From Streptomyces sp. PKU-EA00015 (GTDB lineage: Bacteria; Actinomycetota; Actinomycetes; Streptomycetales; Streptomycetaceae): a stretch of 64,000 nt of DNA. Positions 26,563-34,539 of the stretch are shown here, piece after piece. A program made the translations under genes and the position numbers. The stretch's first letter is position 1; every line of letters starts with the position of its first letter. A model generated the notes under the pieces. It was not told the origin of the DNA, searched no databases, and was given only the letters and a program-made list of their open reading frames with translations. Where the stretch lies: positions 177,010 to 241,009 of the forward strand of contig NZ_JABZEE010000024.1 in assembly GCF_013387495.1 (NCBI RefSeq), given 5' to 3'.

Positions 26563-26586
26563 GGGCCCGAGGGGGGCACGGGTGAC

Positions 26587-26625
26587 GCGAAGGGCCCGGC
26601 GGTGTTCGGCCGCCGGGCCCTTCGC
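26587..26625. terminator. Bidirectional hairpin terminator
   Basis: Perfect 16-base arms GCGAAGGGCCCGGCGG and the complement (26610-26625) enclose a 7-base loop. It sits between the converging cupin and serC genes. Confidence 0.85.
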
Positions 26626-26638
26626 CGTACAGTCCGCG

Positions 26639-27757
26639 TTACAGCTTCTCGATCACGTAGTCGATGCACGCCGTCAGCGCCTCGACGTCCGCCGGGTCGA
26701 CCGCCGGGAACATCGCGATGCGCAGCTGGTTGCGGCCCAGCTTGCGGTACGGCTCGGTGTCCACGATGCCGTTCGCGCGCAGCACCTTCGCCACCGCCGA
26801 CGCGTCGATCTCGTCCGCGAAGTCGATCGTGCCGATGACCTGCGAGCGCTTCGCCGGGTCCACGACGAACGGGGTCGCGTACTTCGACGCCTCGGCCCAG
26901 CCGTAGAGCGTGCGCGACGACGTGGCCGTGCGGCGCACCGACCAGTCGAGGCCGCCCTGGCCGTTGATCCACTTCAGCTGCTCGTTCAGCAGGAAGAGGG
27001 TGGCCAGCGCCGGGGTGTTGTACGTCTGGTTCTTGCGGGAGTTGTCGATCGCCGTCGGCAGGCTGAAGAACTCCGGCACGTGGCGGCCGGACGCGTGGAC
27101 GCGCTCGGCGCGCTCGATCGCGGCCGGGGAGAACACGGCGAGCCACAGTCCGCCGTCGGCGGCGAAGGACTTCTGCGGGGCGAAGTAGTAGACGTCCGAC
27201 TCGGCGATGTCGACCGGCAGACCGCCCGCGCCCGAGGTGGCGTCGACCAGGACGAGCGCGCCCTCGTCGGCGCCGGCGACCCGCTTGACCGGGGCCGAGA
27301 CACCGGTCGAGGTCTCGTTGTGGGTCAGGGCGTAGACGTCGACGCCCGCCTCGGCCTGCGCCTCGGGGTGCGTGCCGGGGTCGGAGGAGATCACCGTCGG
27401 CTCGGCCAGCCACGGCGCCAGCTTCGAGGCCTTGGCGAACTTGGACGAGAACTCGCCGAAGGACAGGTGCTGGGACTTGTTCTCGATCAGCCCGTGCGTC
27501 GCGATGTCCCAGAAGGCGGTGGAGCCGCCGTTGCCCAGGATCACCTCGTAGCCCTCGGGCAGGGAGAACAGCTCGCGCACACCGTCGCGCACCTCACCGA
27601 CCAGGTTCTTGACCGGAGCCTGGCGGTGGGAGGTGCCGAGCAGGGAGGTGCCGGTGGCGGCCAGGGCGTCCAGCGCCTCCGTACGCACCTTGGAGGGGCC
27701 CGCGCCGAAACGGCCGTCGGCGGGCTTGATGTCAGCGGGAATCTGGATATCAGCCAC
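26639..27757 (-). CDS. serC: Phosphoserine aminotransferase
   Basis: A 372-residue PLP enzyme converting 3-phosphohydroxypyruvate and glutamate to phosphoserine in serine synthesis. The actinobacterial SerC form begins MADIQIPADIKPADGRFGAG. The substrate region GTSHRQAPVKNLVGEVRDGV and the Schiff-base lysine (Lys196) in YYFAPQKSFAADGG are visible, as is RIAMFPAVDPADVEALTACI near the end. Length is as expected. ATG at 27757 is the family start. Monocistronic, ended by the hairpin at 26587-26625. Confidence 0.97.
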   Translation of the reverse strand: MADIQIPADIKPADGRFGAGPSKVRTEALDALAATGTSLLGTSHRQAPVKNLVGEVRDGVRELFSLPEGYEVILGNGGSTAFWDIATHGLIENKSQHLSFGEFSSKFAKASKLAPWLAEPTVISSDPGTHPEAQAEAGVDVYALTHNETSTGVSAPVKRVAGADEGALVLVDATSGAGGLPVDIAESDVYYFAPQKSFAADGGLWLAVFSPAAIERAERVHASGRHVPEFFSLPTAIDNSRKNQTYNTPALATLFLLNEQLKWINGQGGLDWSVRRTATSSRTLYGWAEASKYATPFVVDPAKRSQVIGTIDFADEIDASAVAKVLRANGIVDTEPYRKLGRNQLRIAMFPAVDPADVEALTACIDYVIEKL

Positions 27758-27839
27758 GAGCCGGAGCGTATCCCCTCAGGCTGCCCGACGCCGACCCGGT
27801 CCGGACCATGAGACGACGGCGCGGCCCTGAGCTGCGGGA

Positions 27840-28376
27840 TCAGCCGGCGAGCTCCTTGAGGTGCTTGAGCAGGGCGATCAGGACGAACTTGCTGGAGGAG
27901 TGGTCCCGGGCGTCGAACTCGACGAGGGGGACGTCCGGCCCGAGCGTCAGCTCCCCGCGGATCTCGTCCTCCGATCGGAAGGGACCGCCGAAGTCGTTGA
28001 CGGCGACGATGAACGGCGTGTCGCGGCCCTCCAGGCAGTCGATCGCGTACCGCGAGCCGTCGAGCGCGCGGGTGTCGACGAGGACGACGGCGCCGGTCGT
28101 GCCGTCCATGAGCGGGTCCCACAGAAAGCGGAACCGGTCCTGCCCGGGCATGCCGAAGAGGTGGAGCACCGTGCGCTCGTCGAGGGTGAGGCGCCCGAAG
28201 TCGAGCGCGACCGTCGTCACCGTCCGGCCCGGCACGGCGGCGGGGACGCTGATCGGCTCCTCCGTGTGCAGCGGGCGGATCTCGCTGACGGACCGCACCA
28301 TCGTCGTGCTTCCCGTGCCGGTACCACCGGCCACCACGATCTTCATCGCGCTGAGCTGTGCCCCGGCGCAGGTCAT
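27840..28376 (-). CDS. CvnD-like small GTPase with altered P-loop
   Basis: A 178-residue MglA/CvnD-type GTPase of streptomycete conservons. It starts at ATG 28376; ATG 28346 (MKIVVAGG) is possible. The P-loop is GGTGTGSTT, where the family has GxGxGKTT: the invariant lysine is serine, which I verified codon by codon. The rest is typical: TVALDFGRLTLDERTVLHLF, GMPGQDRFRFLWDPLMDG (G3-like), VLVDTRALDGSRYAIDCLEG and VAVNDFGG in place of NKxD. Neighbouring sensor kinase, roadblock and DUF742 genes of a conservon are absent, so it is an orphan. Nucleotide binding may be impaired or unusual. Confidence 0.85.
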   Translation of the reverse strand: MTCAGAQLSAMKIVVAGGTGTGSTTMVRSVSEIRPLHTEEPISVPAAVPGRTVTTVALDFGRLTLDERTVLHLFGMPGQDRFRFLWDPLMDGTTGAVVLVDTRALDGSRYAIDCLEGRDTPFIVAVNDFGGPFRSEDEIRGELTLGPDVPLVEFDARDHSSSKFVLIALLKHLKELAG

Positions 28377-28575
28377 CGTTTCTCGTCGGTGCCGGTCATC
28401 GAACGGTGCCTTCCGGGGATGCGGTGGGGAGTGTCGAAGCCGCTGCATGCTGATCAAGTGGAGGTCACTATAGGAGAGTTGGCGATCACTTGGGCAAGGG
28501 GTCCGGCGCGTCTCTTTCCGTTCTCCGCCGGACTCCGTGCGTGACCGGGACCGGCTCGCCGGGGGAGACGCAGGT

Positions 28576-31413
28576 GTGAGGCGTGCAGCGCGGGTCATCC
28601 TGGGAGACATGACAGGGGATACGCACGACGTGGCGCGGGCGCTCACAGCCGCCGTGCGCGGCGACGTCGACTTCGGCGTCGCGGCACGGGCCCTGATGAC
28701 CATGGACGCCTCCAACTACCGGCGGGTCCCGGACGGCGTGGTGGCGCCGCGCGACGCGGACGACGTGGCGGCGGCGCTGGCGGTGTGCCGCGAGCACGGG
28801 GTGCCGGTGGTGGCGCGCGGCGCCGGTACGTCGATCGCCGGCCAGGCCACGGGCGTCGGCGTCGTCCTGGACTTCACGCGCCACATGAACGCGATCGTCT
28901 CCGTCGACCCCCGGGCCCGTACGGCCGTCGTGCAGCCGGGAGCGGTGCTGGACACGCTCCAGGCGGCGGTGCGGGCGCACGGCCTCGCCTTCGGGCCGGA
29001 CCCGTCGACGCACAGCAGGTGCACGATCGGCGGGATGGTGGGGAACAACTCGTGCGGCGCCCACTCCGTGCGCTGGGGCACCACGGCGGACAACGTCCGC
29101 CGCCTGAAGGCCGTCACCTCGGCGGGCGTCCCCGTCACCCTCGGCCGGGGCACCGGCTCCAGCGGCGTCCCGCCCGGCCTCGACGACCTCGTCCGCGCCA
29201 ACCTGGCGCTCCTGCGCACCGGTTATCCCGACGGCCTGCCGCGCCGGATCTCCGGTTACGCCCTCGACGCGCTGCTTCCCGAGAAGGGCGCCGACCTCGC
29301 CCGCGCCTTCTGCGGCAGCGAAGGCACCCTCGCCGTCCTGACCGAGGTGACCGTCGGCCTGGTCGAGACCCCGGCCGCCCGCGCCCTCGCCGTGCTCGGC
29401 TACCCCGACGAGAGCGCCGCCGCCGAGGCCGCCCCCGGCCTCCTGCCCCACCGGCCGCTGACCGTCGAGGGCATGGCCGACGACCTCGTGCCGGACGCGG
29501 CGGGCCTGCCGCGCGGCGCGGCCTGGCTGTTCGTCGAGACCGGCGGGGACACCGCCGTCGAGGCGCGCTCGCGCGCGGCGCGGATCGTACGGGCCGCCGA
29601 CGCGCTCGACGGCGCGGTCGTCGACGACCCGGCCGGCATGCGGGCGCTGTGGCGCGTACGCGAGGACGCGGCCGGCACCGCGACCCGGACACCGGACGGC
29701 GGCGAGGCGTGGCCCGGCTGGGAGGACTGCGCCGTCCCGCCGGCGCGGCTCGGGCCGTACCTGCGCGACTTCCGCGCCCTGCTCGCCGCGCACGGCCTGC
29801 GCGGCACCCCCTACGGCCACTTCGGCGACGGCTGCATCCACGTCCGCATCGACTTCGACCTGATGAGCCGACAGGGGGTGGCGCGCTTCAGGGCATTCTC
29901 CGAACAGGTGGCGGACCTCGTCGTCGCGCACGGCGGGTCGCTGTCCGGCGAACACGGCGACGGCCGGGCGCGCGCGGAGCTGCTGCCACGGATGTACGGG
30001 CCCGAACTCGTCGGCCTCTTCGGCGCCTTCAAGGATTTGTGGGATCCCGACGGCCTGCTGAACCCGGGCGTGCTCGTCCGCCCCGGCCCGCTCGACACCG
30101 ACCTCCGCTTCGACGTGCTGCCCAGGCGGCCGGTCGACGTCGCGTTCGGCTACCCGCACGACGGCGGCGACTTCGCGGGCGCGGTGCGGCGCTGTGTCGG
30201 CGTCGCCAAGTGCCGTACGGAGCAGGCCGCGGCCGGCGGCGGCGTGATGTGCCCCTCGTACCGGGCGACCGGCGAGGAGCGGCACTCGACGCGGGGGCGG
30301 GCACGGCTGCTGCACGAGATGCTGGCGGGCGAGATCGTCACGGACGGCTGGCGGTCGGCGGAGGTGCTGGACGCGCTCGACCTGTGCCTGTCGTGCAAGG
30401 GCTGCCGCAGCGACTGCCCGGTGGGCGTGGACATGGCCACGTACAAGGCGGAGTTCCTGCACCACCACTACGCGGGCCGCCGCAGGCCCGCCGCGCACTA
30501 CGCGATGGGCAGGCTGCCGGAGTGGCTGCGGCTCGCCGGACCGTTCGCGCCGGCCGTCAACGCGCTCGCCCGCTTCGGCCCGGTGGCCGCGTCGGCCAAG
30601 CGGATGTGCGGGATCGCGCCGGAGCGGCGGCTGCCGGTCCTCGCGCCCCGTCCGCTGAGCCGCCTGCTGCGGGAGCATCTGCGGGAGCGCACGGGCGTGT
30701 TCGCGAGGAGCCGTACGACGGTGCTGTGGCCGGACACCTTCACCGACCGGCTGTCGCCGTCCGTGGGCATGGCGGCGGTTCGGGTCCTGGAGGCGGCGGA
30801 CGTCGGGATCGTGATGCCGCCCGGCCGGGTCTGCTGCGGGCTGACGTACGTCTCCACGGGCCAGCTGGACCGGGCACGCTCGGTCATGCGGCGCACCCTG
30901 GACACGGTGGAGCCGCTGCTCGAACTGGGCGCGCCCGTCACGGTGCTGGAGCCGAGCTGCGCCGCGACGCTGAAGACGGACCTGCCGGAACTGATGGGCG
31001 GTGATCCGCGGGCGGCCCGGCTCGCGGCCTCGGTGCGGACGTTCGCGCAGACCCTCGGGCAGTGCGCCCCGGACTGGAGCCCGCCGCGTCTGGACCGCCC
31101 GGTGGCGGGCCAGACGCACTGCCACCAGCATGCGGTGCTGGGCGACGCGGCCGAGCGGGCGCTGCGGGAGAAGGCCGGGCTGAGCGGGGAGCTGAGCGGC
31201 GGCTGCTGCGGCCTGGCCGGCAACTTCGGTTTCGAGGCGGGCCATTACGAGGTGTCGGTGGCGTGTGCGGAGGAGCAGCTGCTCCCGGCGGTGCGGGCGG
31301 CGTCGCAGGAGACAGTGCTGCTGGCGGACGGCTTCTCCTGCCGCACCCAACTGGACCAGCTGGCCGACCGCCGGGCGCGGCACCTGGCGGAGGTGCTGGC
31401 GGACGGTCTGTGA
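28576..31413 (+). CDS. FAD-linked oxidase with Fe-S domains (D-2-hydroxyacid dehydrogenase-like)
   Basis: A 945-residue fusion enzyme. The N-terminal half is a PCMH/GlcD-type FAD domain (VPVVARGAGTSIAGQATGVG, GPDPSTHSRCTIGGMVGNNS, and a C-terminal lobe with GTPYGHFGDGCIHVRIDFDL and LSGEHGDGRARAELLPRMYG). It is followed by a 4Fe-4S region (MCPSYRATGEERHSTRGRAR; CLSCKGCRSDCPVGVDMATY) and two CCG domains (RVCCGLTYVSTGQLDRAR; GGCCGLAGNFGFEAGHYE). This is the architecture of YdiJ-type D-lactate/D-2-hydroxyglutarate dehydrogenases feeding electrons to the respiratory chain. I chose GTG at 28576 for its GGGGGAG site; ATG at 28609 is an alternative with poor spacing. Substrate inferred. Confidence 0.92.
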   Translation: MRRAARVILGDMTGDTHDVARALTAAVRGDVDFGVAARALMTMDASNYRRVPDGVVAPRDADDVAAALAVCREHGVPVVARGAGTSIAGQATGVGVVLDFTRHMNAIVSVDPRARTAVVQPGAVLDTLQAAVRAHGLAFGPDPSTHSRCTIGGMVGNNSCGAHSVRWGTTADNVRRLKAVTSAGVPVTLGRGTGSSGVPPGLDDLVRANLALLRTGYPDGLPRRISGYALDALLPEKGADLARAFCGSEGTLAVLTEVTVGLVETPAARALAVLGYPDESAAAEAAPGLLPHRPLTVEGMADDLVPDAAGLPRGAAWLFVETGGDTAVEARSRAARIVRAADALDGAVVDDPAGMRALWRVREDAAGTATRTPDGGEAWPGWEDCAVPPARLGPYLRDFRALLAAHGLRGTPYGHFGDGCIHVRIDFDLMSRQGVARFRAFSEQVADLVVAHGGSLSGEHGDGRARAELLPRMYGPELVGLFGAFKDLWDPDGLLNPGVLVRPGPLDTDLRFDVLPRRPVDVAFGYPHDGGDFAGAVRRCVGVAKCRTEQAAAGGGVMCPSYRATGEERHSTRGRARLLHEMLAGEIVTDGWRSAEVLDALDLCLSCKGCRSDCPVGVDMATYKAEFLHHHYAGRRRPAAHYAMGRLPEWLRLAGPFAPAVNALARFGPVAASAKRMCGIAPERRLPVLAPRPLSRLLREHLRERTGVFARSRTTVLWPDTFTDRLSPSVGMAAVRVLEAADVGIVMPPGRVCCGLTYVSTGQLDRARSVMRRTLDTVEPLLELGAPVTVLEPSCAATLKTDLPELMGGDPRAARLAASVRTFAQTLGQCAPDWSPPRLDRPVAGQTHCHQHAVLGDAAERALREKAGLSGELSGGCCGLAGNFGFEAGHYEVSVACAEEQLLPAVRAASQETVLLADGFSCRTQLDQLADRRARHLAEVLADGL

Positions 31414-31501
31414 GCGCTTCTCGGGCCGGGCCTGCGCGACGTGCGCGCCGGCGGGCGCGGGCCGCGGGGCTTCGTCCGCACACTGCTGCCGCAGGATCCC
31501 G

Positions 31502-32362
31502 TCAGTGGGGCGCGGTCGCCACCTGCCGGGCCAGGTGCAGCAAGGCGGTGATCGCCGGGTGTGGTGACGTGGCGCGCCAGGCGAGCAGGACCGGGACCGG
31601 CGGAGCGTCGGTCAGGGGGCGGTAGGCGACGCCGGGGTTGGCGTGCAGCTCGGCGGTGGAGGCGGCCGAGACGCCCGCGCCGCGGCCCGCCGCGATCGCG
31701 GTCAGCCAGTCGTCGGTGTTGCCGACGGTGAGCGTGCCGGCGGGCCGGGCGTCGGGCGGCCACAGATCGGGGGTCGTCATGCCGGAGACGGTGTTCAGGA
31801 CGACGGGCCCGGTGGCCACCTCGGCGAGGGTGAGCGTGGCGTGCGCCGCGAGCGGGCCGTCCGCCGTGACCGCGGCGACGCGCGCCTCGGTGAACAGCAG
31901 CGCCGTGACCAGCCCCGGCGTGTCGACGGGACCCCGCAGGACGGCGGCGTCGACCCGGCCGCTGGTCAGCCCGGCCGTGCGGTCGTCGATACGGAGCAGT
32001 TCGAGCGGTGTCTCCGGGTGCTCGCGCCCCCAGCGGCGCAGCAGCGGCGTGGTGTACGGGCCGAGCGCGGCCCAGGCGTGGCCGAGCCGCAGCGGCGTGC
32101 GCAGCAGCCGGCCCGCGTCGAGGGCCTCGTCGAACGCGGTGACGGCGGCGGACGCCTTGTCGCGGAACGCCCGCCCCTCGGCGGTCAGGGCGAGGTGGTG
32201 CGTGGAGCGGTCGACGAGCCGGGTGCCGAGGTGCCTCTCGAGGGCGGCGAGCGAGCGGGAGACGCTGGGCTGGGTGAGGTTCAGCCGGGCGGCGGCCCTG
32301 GTCACGCTCGACTCCTCGGCGATGGCGAGGAAGCAGCGGAGGTGACGCAGCTCGATGCTCAT
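31502..32362 (-). CDS. LysR-family regulator
   Basis: A 286-residue LysR regulator. The helix-turn-helix is in LRHLRCFLAIAEESSVTRAA and ARLNLTQPSVSRSLAALERH (about residues 5-45), followed by the linker helix and a periplasmic-binding-like effector domain. ATG at 32362. It is divergent from an EamA exporter gene, which it probably controls; the gap between 32363 and 32468 contains the AT-rich pieces CATAAG and CATTTCAC (T-N11-A-like), the sort of site LysR proteins use. Effector unknown. Confidence 0.9.
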   Translation of the reverse strand: MSIELRHLRCFLAIAEESSVTRAAARLNLTQPSVSRSLAALERHLGTRLVDRSTHHLALTAEGRAFRDKASAAVTAFDEALDAGRLLRTPLRLGHAWAALGPYTTPLLRRWGREHPETPLELLRIDDRTAGLTSGRVDAAVLRGPVDTPGLVTALLFTEARVAAVTADGPLAAHATLTLAEVATGPVVLNTVSGMTTPDLWPPDARPAGTLTVGNTDDWLTAIAAGRGAGVSAASTAELHANPGVAYRPLTDAPPVPVLLAWRATSPHPAITALLHLARQVATAPH

Positions 32363-32468
32363 ACGTCCCGAGCATAAGAGCAGCGAGATCGGCATTTCAC
32401 GGGGCACGTGGCGGGTCCGTAGCGTGGAGGGGATGGTCGTGGGACGAGGTGAGCAGGGAGGCCGGGCG

Positions 32469-33455
32469 GTGAACGAGGCGGGGTCCGCGCACGGGCGCGC
32501 GGGCGTATCCACGGGGCGCGGTCCGGCGGGGGCGGGCGGGCCCGGCGCCGCCGGGGCCGTCGTCGTGCTGCCCGAGGGGGCCGGGCCCGTGGCCGAGGCG
32601 CAGGCGGGACGGTCGCGGCAAAAGCTCGGGCCCGTGTCGCTCGTCGTGGCGGGCGCGCTCTCCGTACAGTTCGGCGCCGCGATCGCCGTGATGCTGATGC
32701 CGCGCACGGGCCCGCTCGGCGTGGTCACGCTGCGGCTCGTGCTCGCCGCGCTCGTGCTGCTCCTCGTGTGCCGGCCGCGCCTGCGGGGGCATTCGCGCGC
32801 CGACTGGGGCACGGTCGTCGCCTTCGGCGCCGCGATGGCCGCGATGAACGTCCTCTTCTACCAGGCCGCCCACCGCATCCCGCTGGGCGCGGCCGTCACC
32901 CTGGAGGTGCTCGGCCCGCTCGTCATGTCCGTGATCGCCTCGCGCAGGCTCGTCAACCTGCTGTGGGCGGGACTCGCGCTCGCGGGCGTGTTCCTGCTGA
33001 GCGGCGGCGGTTTCGACCGGCTCGATCCCGTGGGCGCGCTGTTCGCCCTGGGCGCGGGCGCGATGTGGGCGGCGTACATCGTCTTCAGCGCCCGCACCGG
33101 GAGGCGCTTCCCACAGGCGGACGGGCTCGCGCTGGCGATGGCCGTGGGCGCGCTGCTCAGTCTGCCGCCGGGCCTGATGGAGGCCGGGTCGAAGCTGGTG
33201 GTGCCGTCCACGCTGGGGCTCGGCCTCGCGGTGGCGCTGTTGTCGTCGGTCCTCCCGTACACCCTCGAACTGCTGGCGCTGCGCAGGCTGCCCGCGGCGA
33301 CGTTCGCCGTGCTGATGAGCCTGGAGCCCGCGATCGCGGCGACGGCCGGATTCCTCGTCCTGGGGCAGGGCCTGGCGCCCGCCGAGGTGGTGGCGATCGC
33401 GCTGGTCGTGGTGGCGAGCATGGGAGCCGTGCGGGGCAGCCGGGTCCGTCCCTGA
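32469..33455 (+). CDS. EamA/RhtA-like exporter
   Basis: A 328-residue DMT-superfamily transporter. After a Gly/Ala-rich hydrophilic N-terminus of about 45 residues there are ten membrane segments in two EamA repeats, including VSLVVAGALSVQFGAAIAVM, FGAAMAAMNVLFYQAAHRIP and YTLELLALRRLPAATFAVLM with EPAIAATAGFLVLGQ at the end, typical of RhtA amino-acid/metabolite exporters. The GTG at 32469 has a GGGAGG site 8 bases upstream; ATG at 32433 is in frame but has poor spacing. Divergent from its likely LysR regulator. Confidence 0.88.
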   Translation: MNEAGSAHGRAGVSTGRGPAGAGGPGAAGAVVVLPEGAGPVAEAQAGRSRQKLGPVSLVVAGALSVQFGAAIAVMLMPRTGPLGVVTLRLVLAALVLLLVCRPRLRGHSRADWGTVVAFGAAMAAMNVLFYQAAHRIPLGAAVTLEVLGPLVMSVIASRRLVNLLWAGLALAGVFLLSGGGFDRLDPVGALFALGAGAMWAAYIVFSARTGRRFPQADGLALAMAVGALLSLPPGLMEAGSKLVVPSTLGLGLAVALLSSVLPYTLELLALRRLPAATFAVLMSLEPAIAATAGFLVLGQGLAPAEVVAIALVVVASMGAVRGSRVRP

Positions 33456-33587
33456 CCGGGGCAGGGGCCGTTGGTGGTGGGTGCCGGTGGTCGCTGCAGT
33501 CCTGATGGGGCGAGGCAGCCGGGTTCGTTCTTGACGTCCTGATACATGCTGCGGCCGGAAAGGCCGGGACGGCAGGCCAAAAATTCA

Positions 33588-33605
33588 AAGCAAGCACGCT
33601 TGCTT
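33588..33605. promoter_or_regulatory. 18-bp palindromic operator before the carboxylase operon
   Basis: AAGCAAGC-AC-GCTTGCTT is a perfect 8-2-8 palindrome in an AT-rich stretch, 61 bases before the first gene of the eight-gene operon. Such sites are typical TetR operators. The operon's last gene encodes a TetR protein, the likely binder. Confidence 0.7.
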
Positions 33606-33666
33606 GTTTTCTGGAACGCTGCCATGCTCCGGGGCACGAACCGTCGTGCCCACCAGGGAGCGTTAC

Positions 33667-34539
33667 GTGTCCGATCCGACTGCCGTGCTCGACGACCTGC
33701 GCGACGAAAGCGATGAACTCGACCGGCTGGTCGCCGGTCTGACCCCCGAGGCGTGGGCCGCCGCGACCCCCGCCGAGGGCTGGAGCGTCGCCCACCAGAT
33801 CGCCCACCTCGCCTGGACGGACCGGGCCGCGCTGACGGCGGTCACCGATCCCGACTCCTTCGCCGCGGAGATCACCAAGGCGCTCGCCGCGCCGCACTCG
33901 TTCGTCGACGACGGCGCGGCCCAAGGCGCGGCCCTGCCACCCGCCGACCTGATGCACCGGTGGCGCGAGGGCCGCGAACTGCTGCTGACCGCCCTGCGCG
34001 AGGCCCCGCCCGGCGCCCGGTTCCCCTGGTACGGGCCCCCGATGAGCGCCGCGACGATGGCGACCGCGCGCCTGATGGAGACGTGGGCGCACGGCCAGGA
34101 CGTCGCCGACGCGCTCGGCGTCGTACGGAAACCGACGGCACGGCTCGCCCAGATCGCGCGCATCGGCGTGCGGACGCGGGACTTCGCGTACCGGGTGCAC
34201 GGACTGACCCCGCCGGCCGAGCCGTTCCGCGTCGAACTGACCGGACCCGGCGGGGAACTGTGGGTTCACGGCCCCGAGGACGCGGCCCAGAGGGTCTCGG
34301 GCCCGGCGTCGGACTTCTGCCTCCTGGTCACGCAGCGGGCGCACCGCGCGGACCTGTCGCTGCACGCGACGGGTCCGGACGCCGACCGCTGGCTCGACAT
34401 CGCCCAGGCGTTCGCGGGCCCGCCCGGCAAGGGACGCGAACCGCGGGCCGACGAGCCCGGCGCGGGCGCGGCCCCGGACCGGGAGCCCGGTGCCGGCCGC
34501 TCCACGGGCGGCACCGCCGACGAGGGGGGACGCCGGTGA
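33667..34539 (+). CDS. TIGR03084-family (DinB/maleylpyruvate isomerase-like) protein
   Basis: A 290-residue protein. VLDDLRDESDELDRLVAGLT, AEGWSVAHQIAHLAWTDRAA (His near residue 45) and RLMETWAHGQDVADALGVVR (His near residue 144) give the HxxxH...H metal-binding pattern of the DinB/MDMPI helical bundle. C-terminal parts match TIGR03084 proteins. The tail (from about 255) is low-complexity Gly/Pro/Ala/Arg. The GTG at 33667 has GGGAG 7 bases upstream. It is the first gene of the operon; its TGA overlaps the next GTG by four bases. A thiol- or metal-dependent isomerase or chaperone role is possible. Confidence 0.85.
   Translation: MSDPTAVLDDLRDESDELDRLVAGLTPEAWAAATPAEGWSVAHQIAHLAWTDRAALTAVTDPDSFAAEITKALAAPHSFVDDGAAQGAALPPADLMHRWREGRELLLTALREAPPGARFPWYGPPMSAATMATARLMETWAHGQDVADALGVVRKPTARLAQIARIGVRTRDFAYRVHGLTPPAEPFRVELTGPGGELWVHGPEDAAQRVSGPASDFCLLVTQRAHRADLSLHATGPDADRWLDIAQAFAGPPGKGREPRADEPGAGAAPDREPGAGRSTGGTADEGGRR

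Noticed and set aside
28486..31383. 965-codon minus-strand frame opposite the FAD/Fe-S dehydrogenase
   Set aside because: Antisense shadow with biased composition and no motif.
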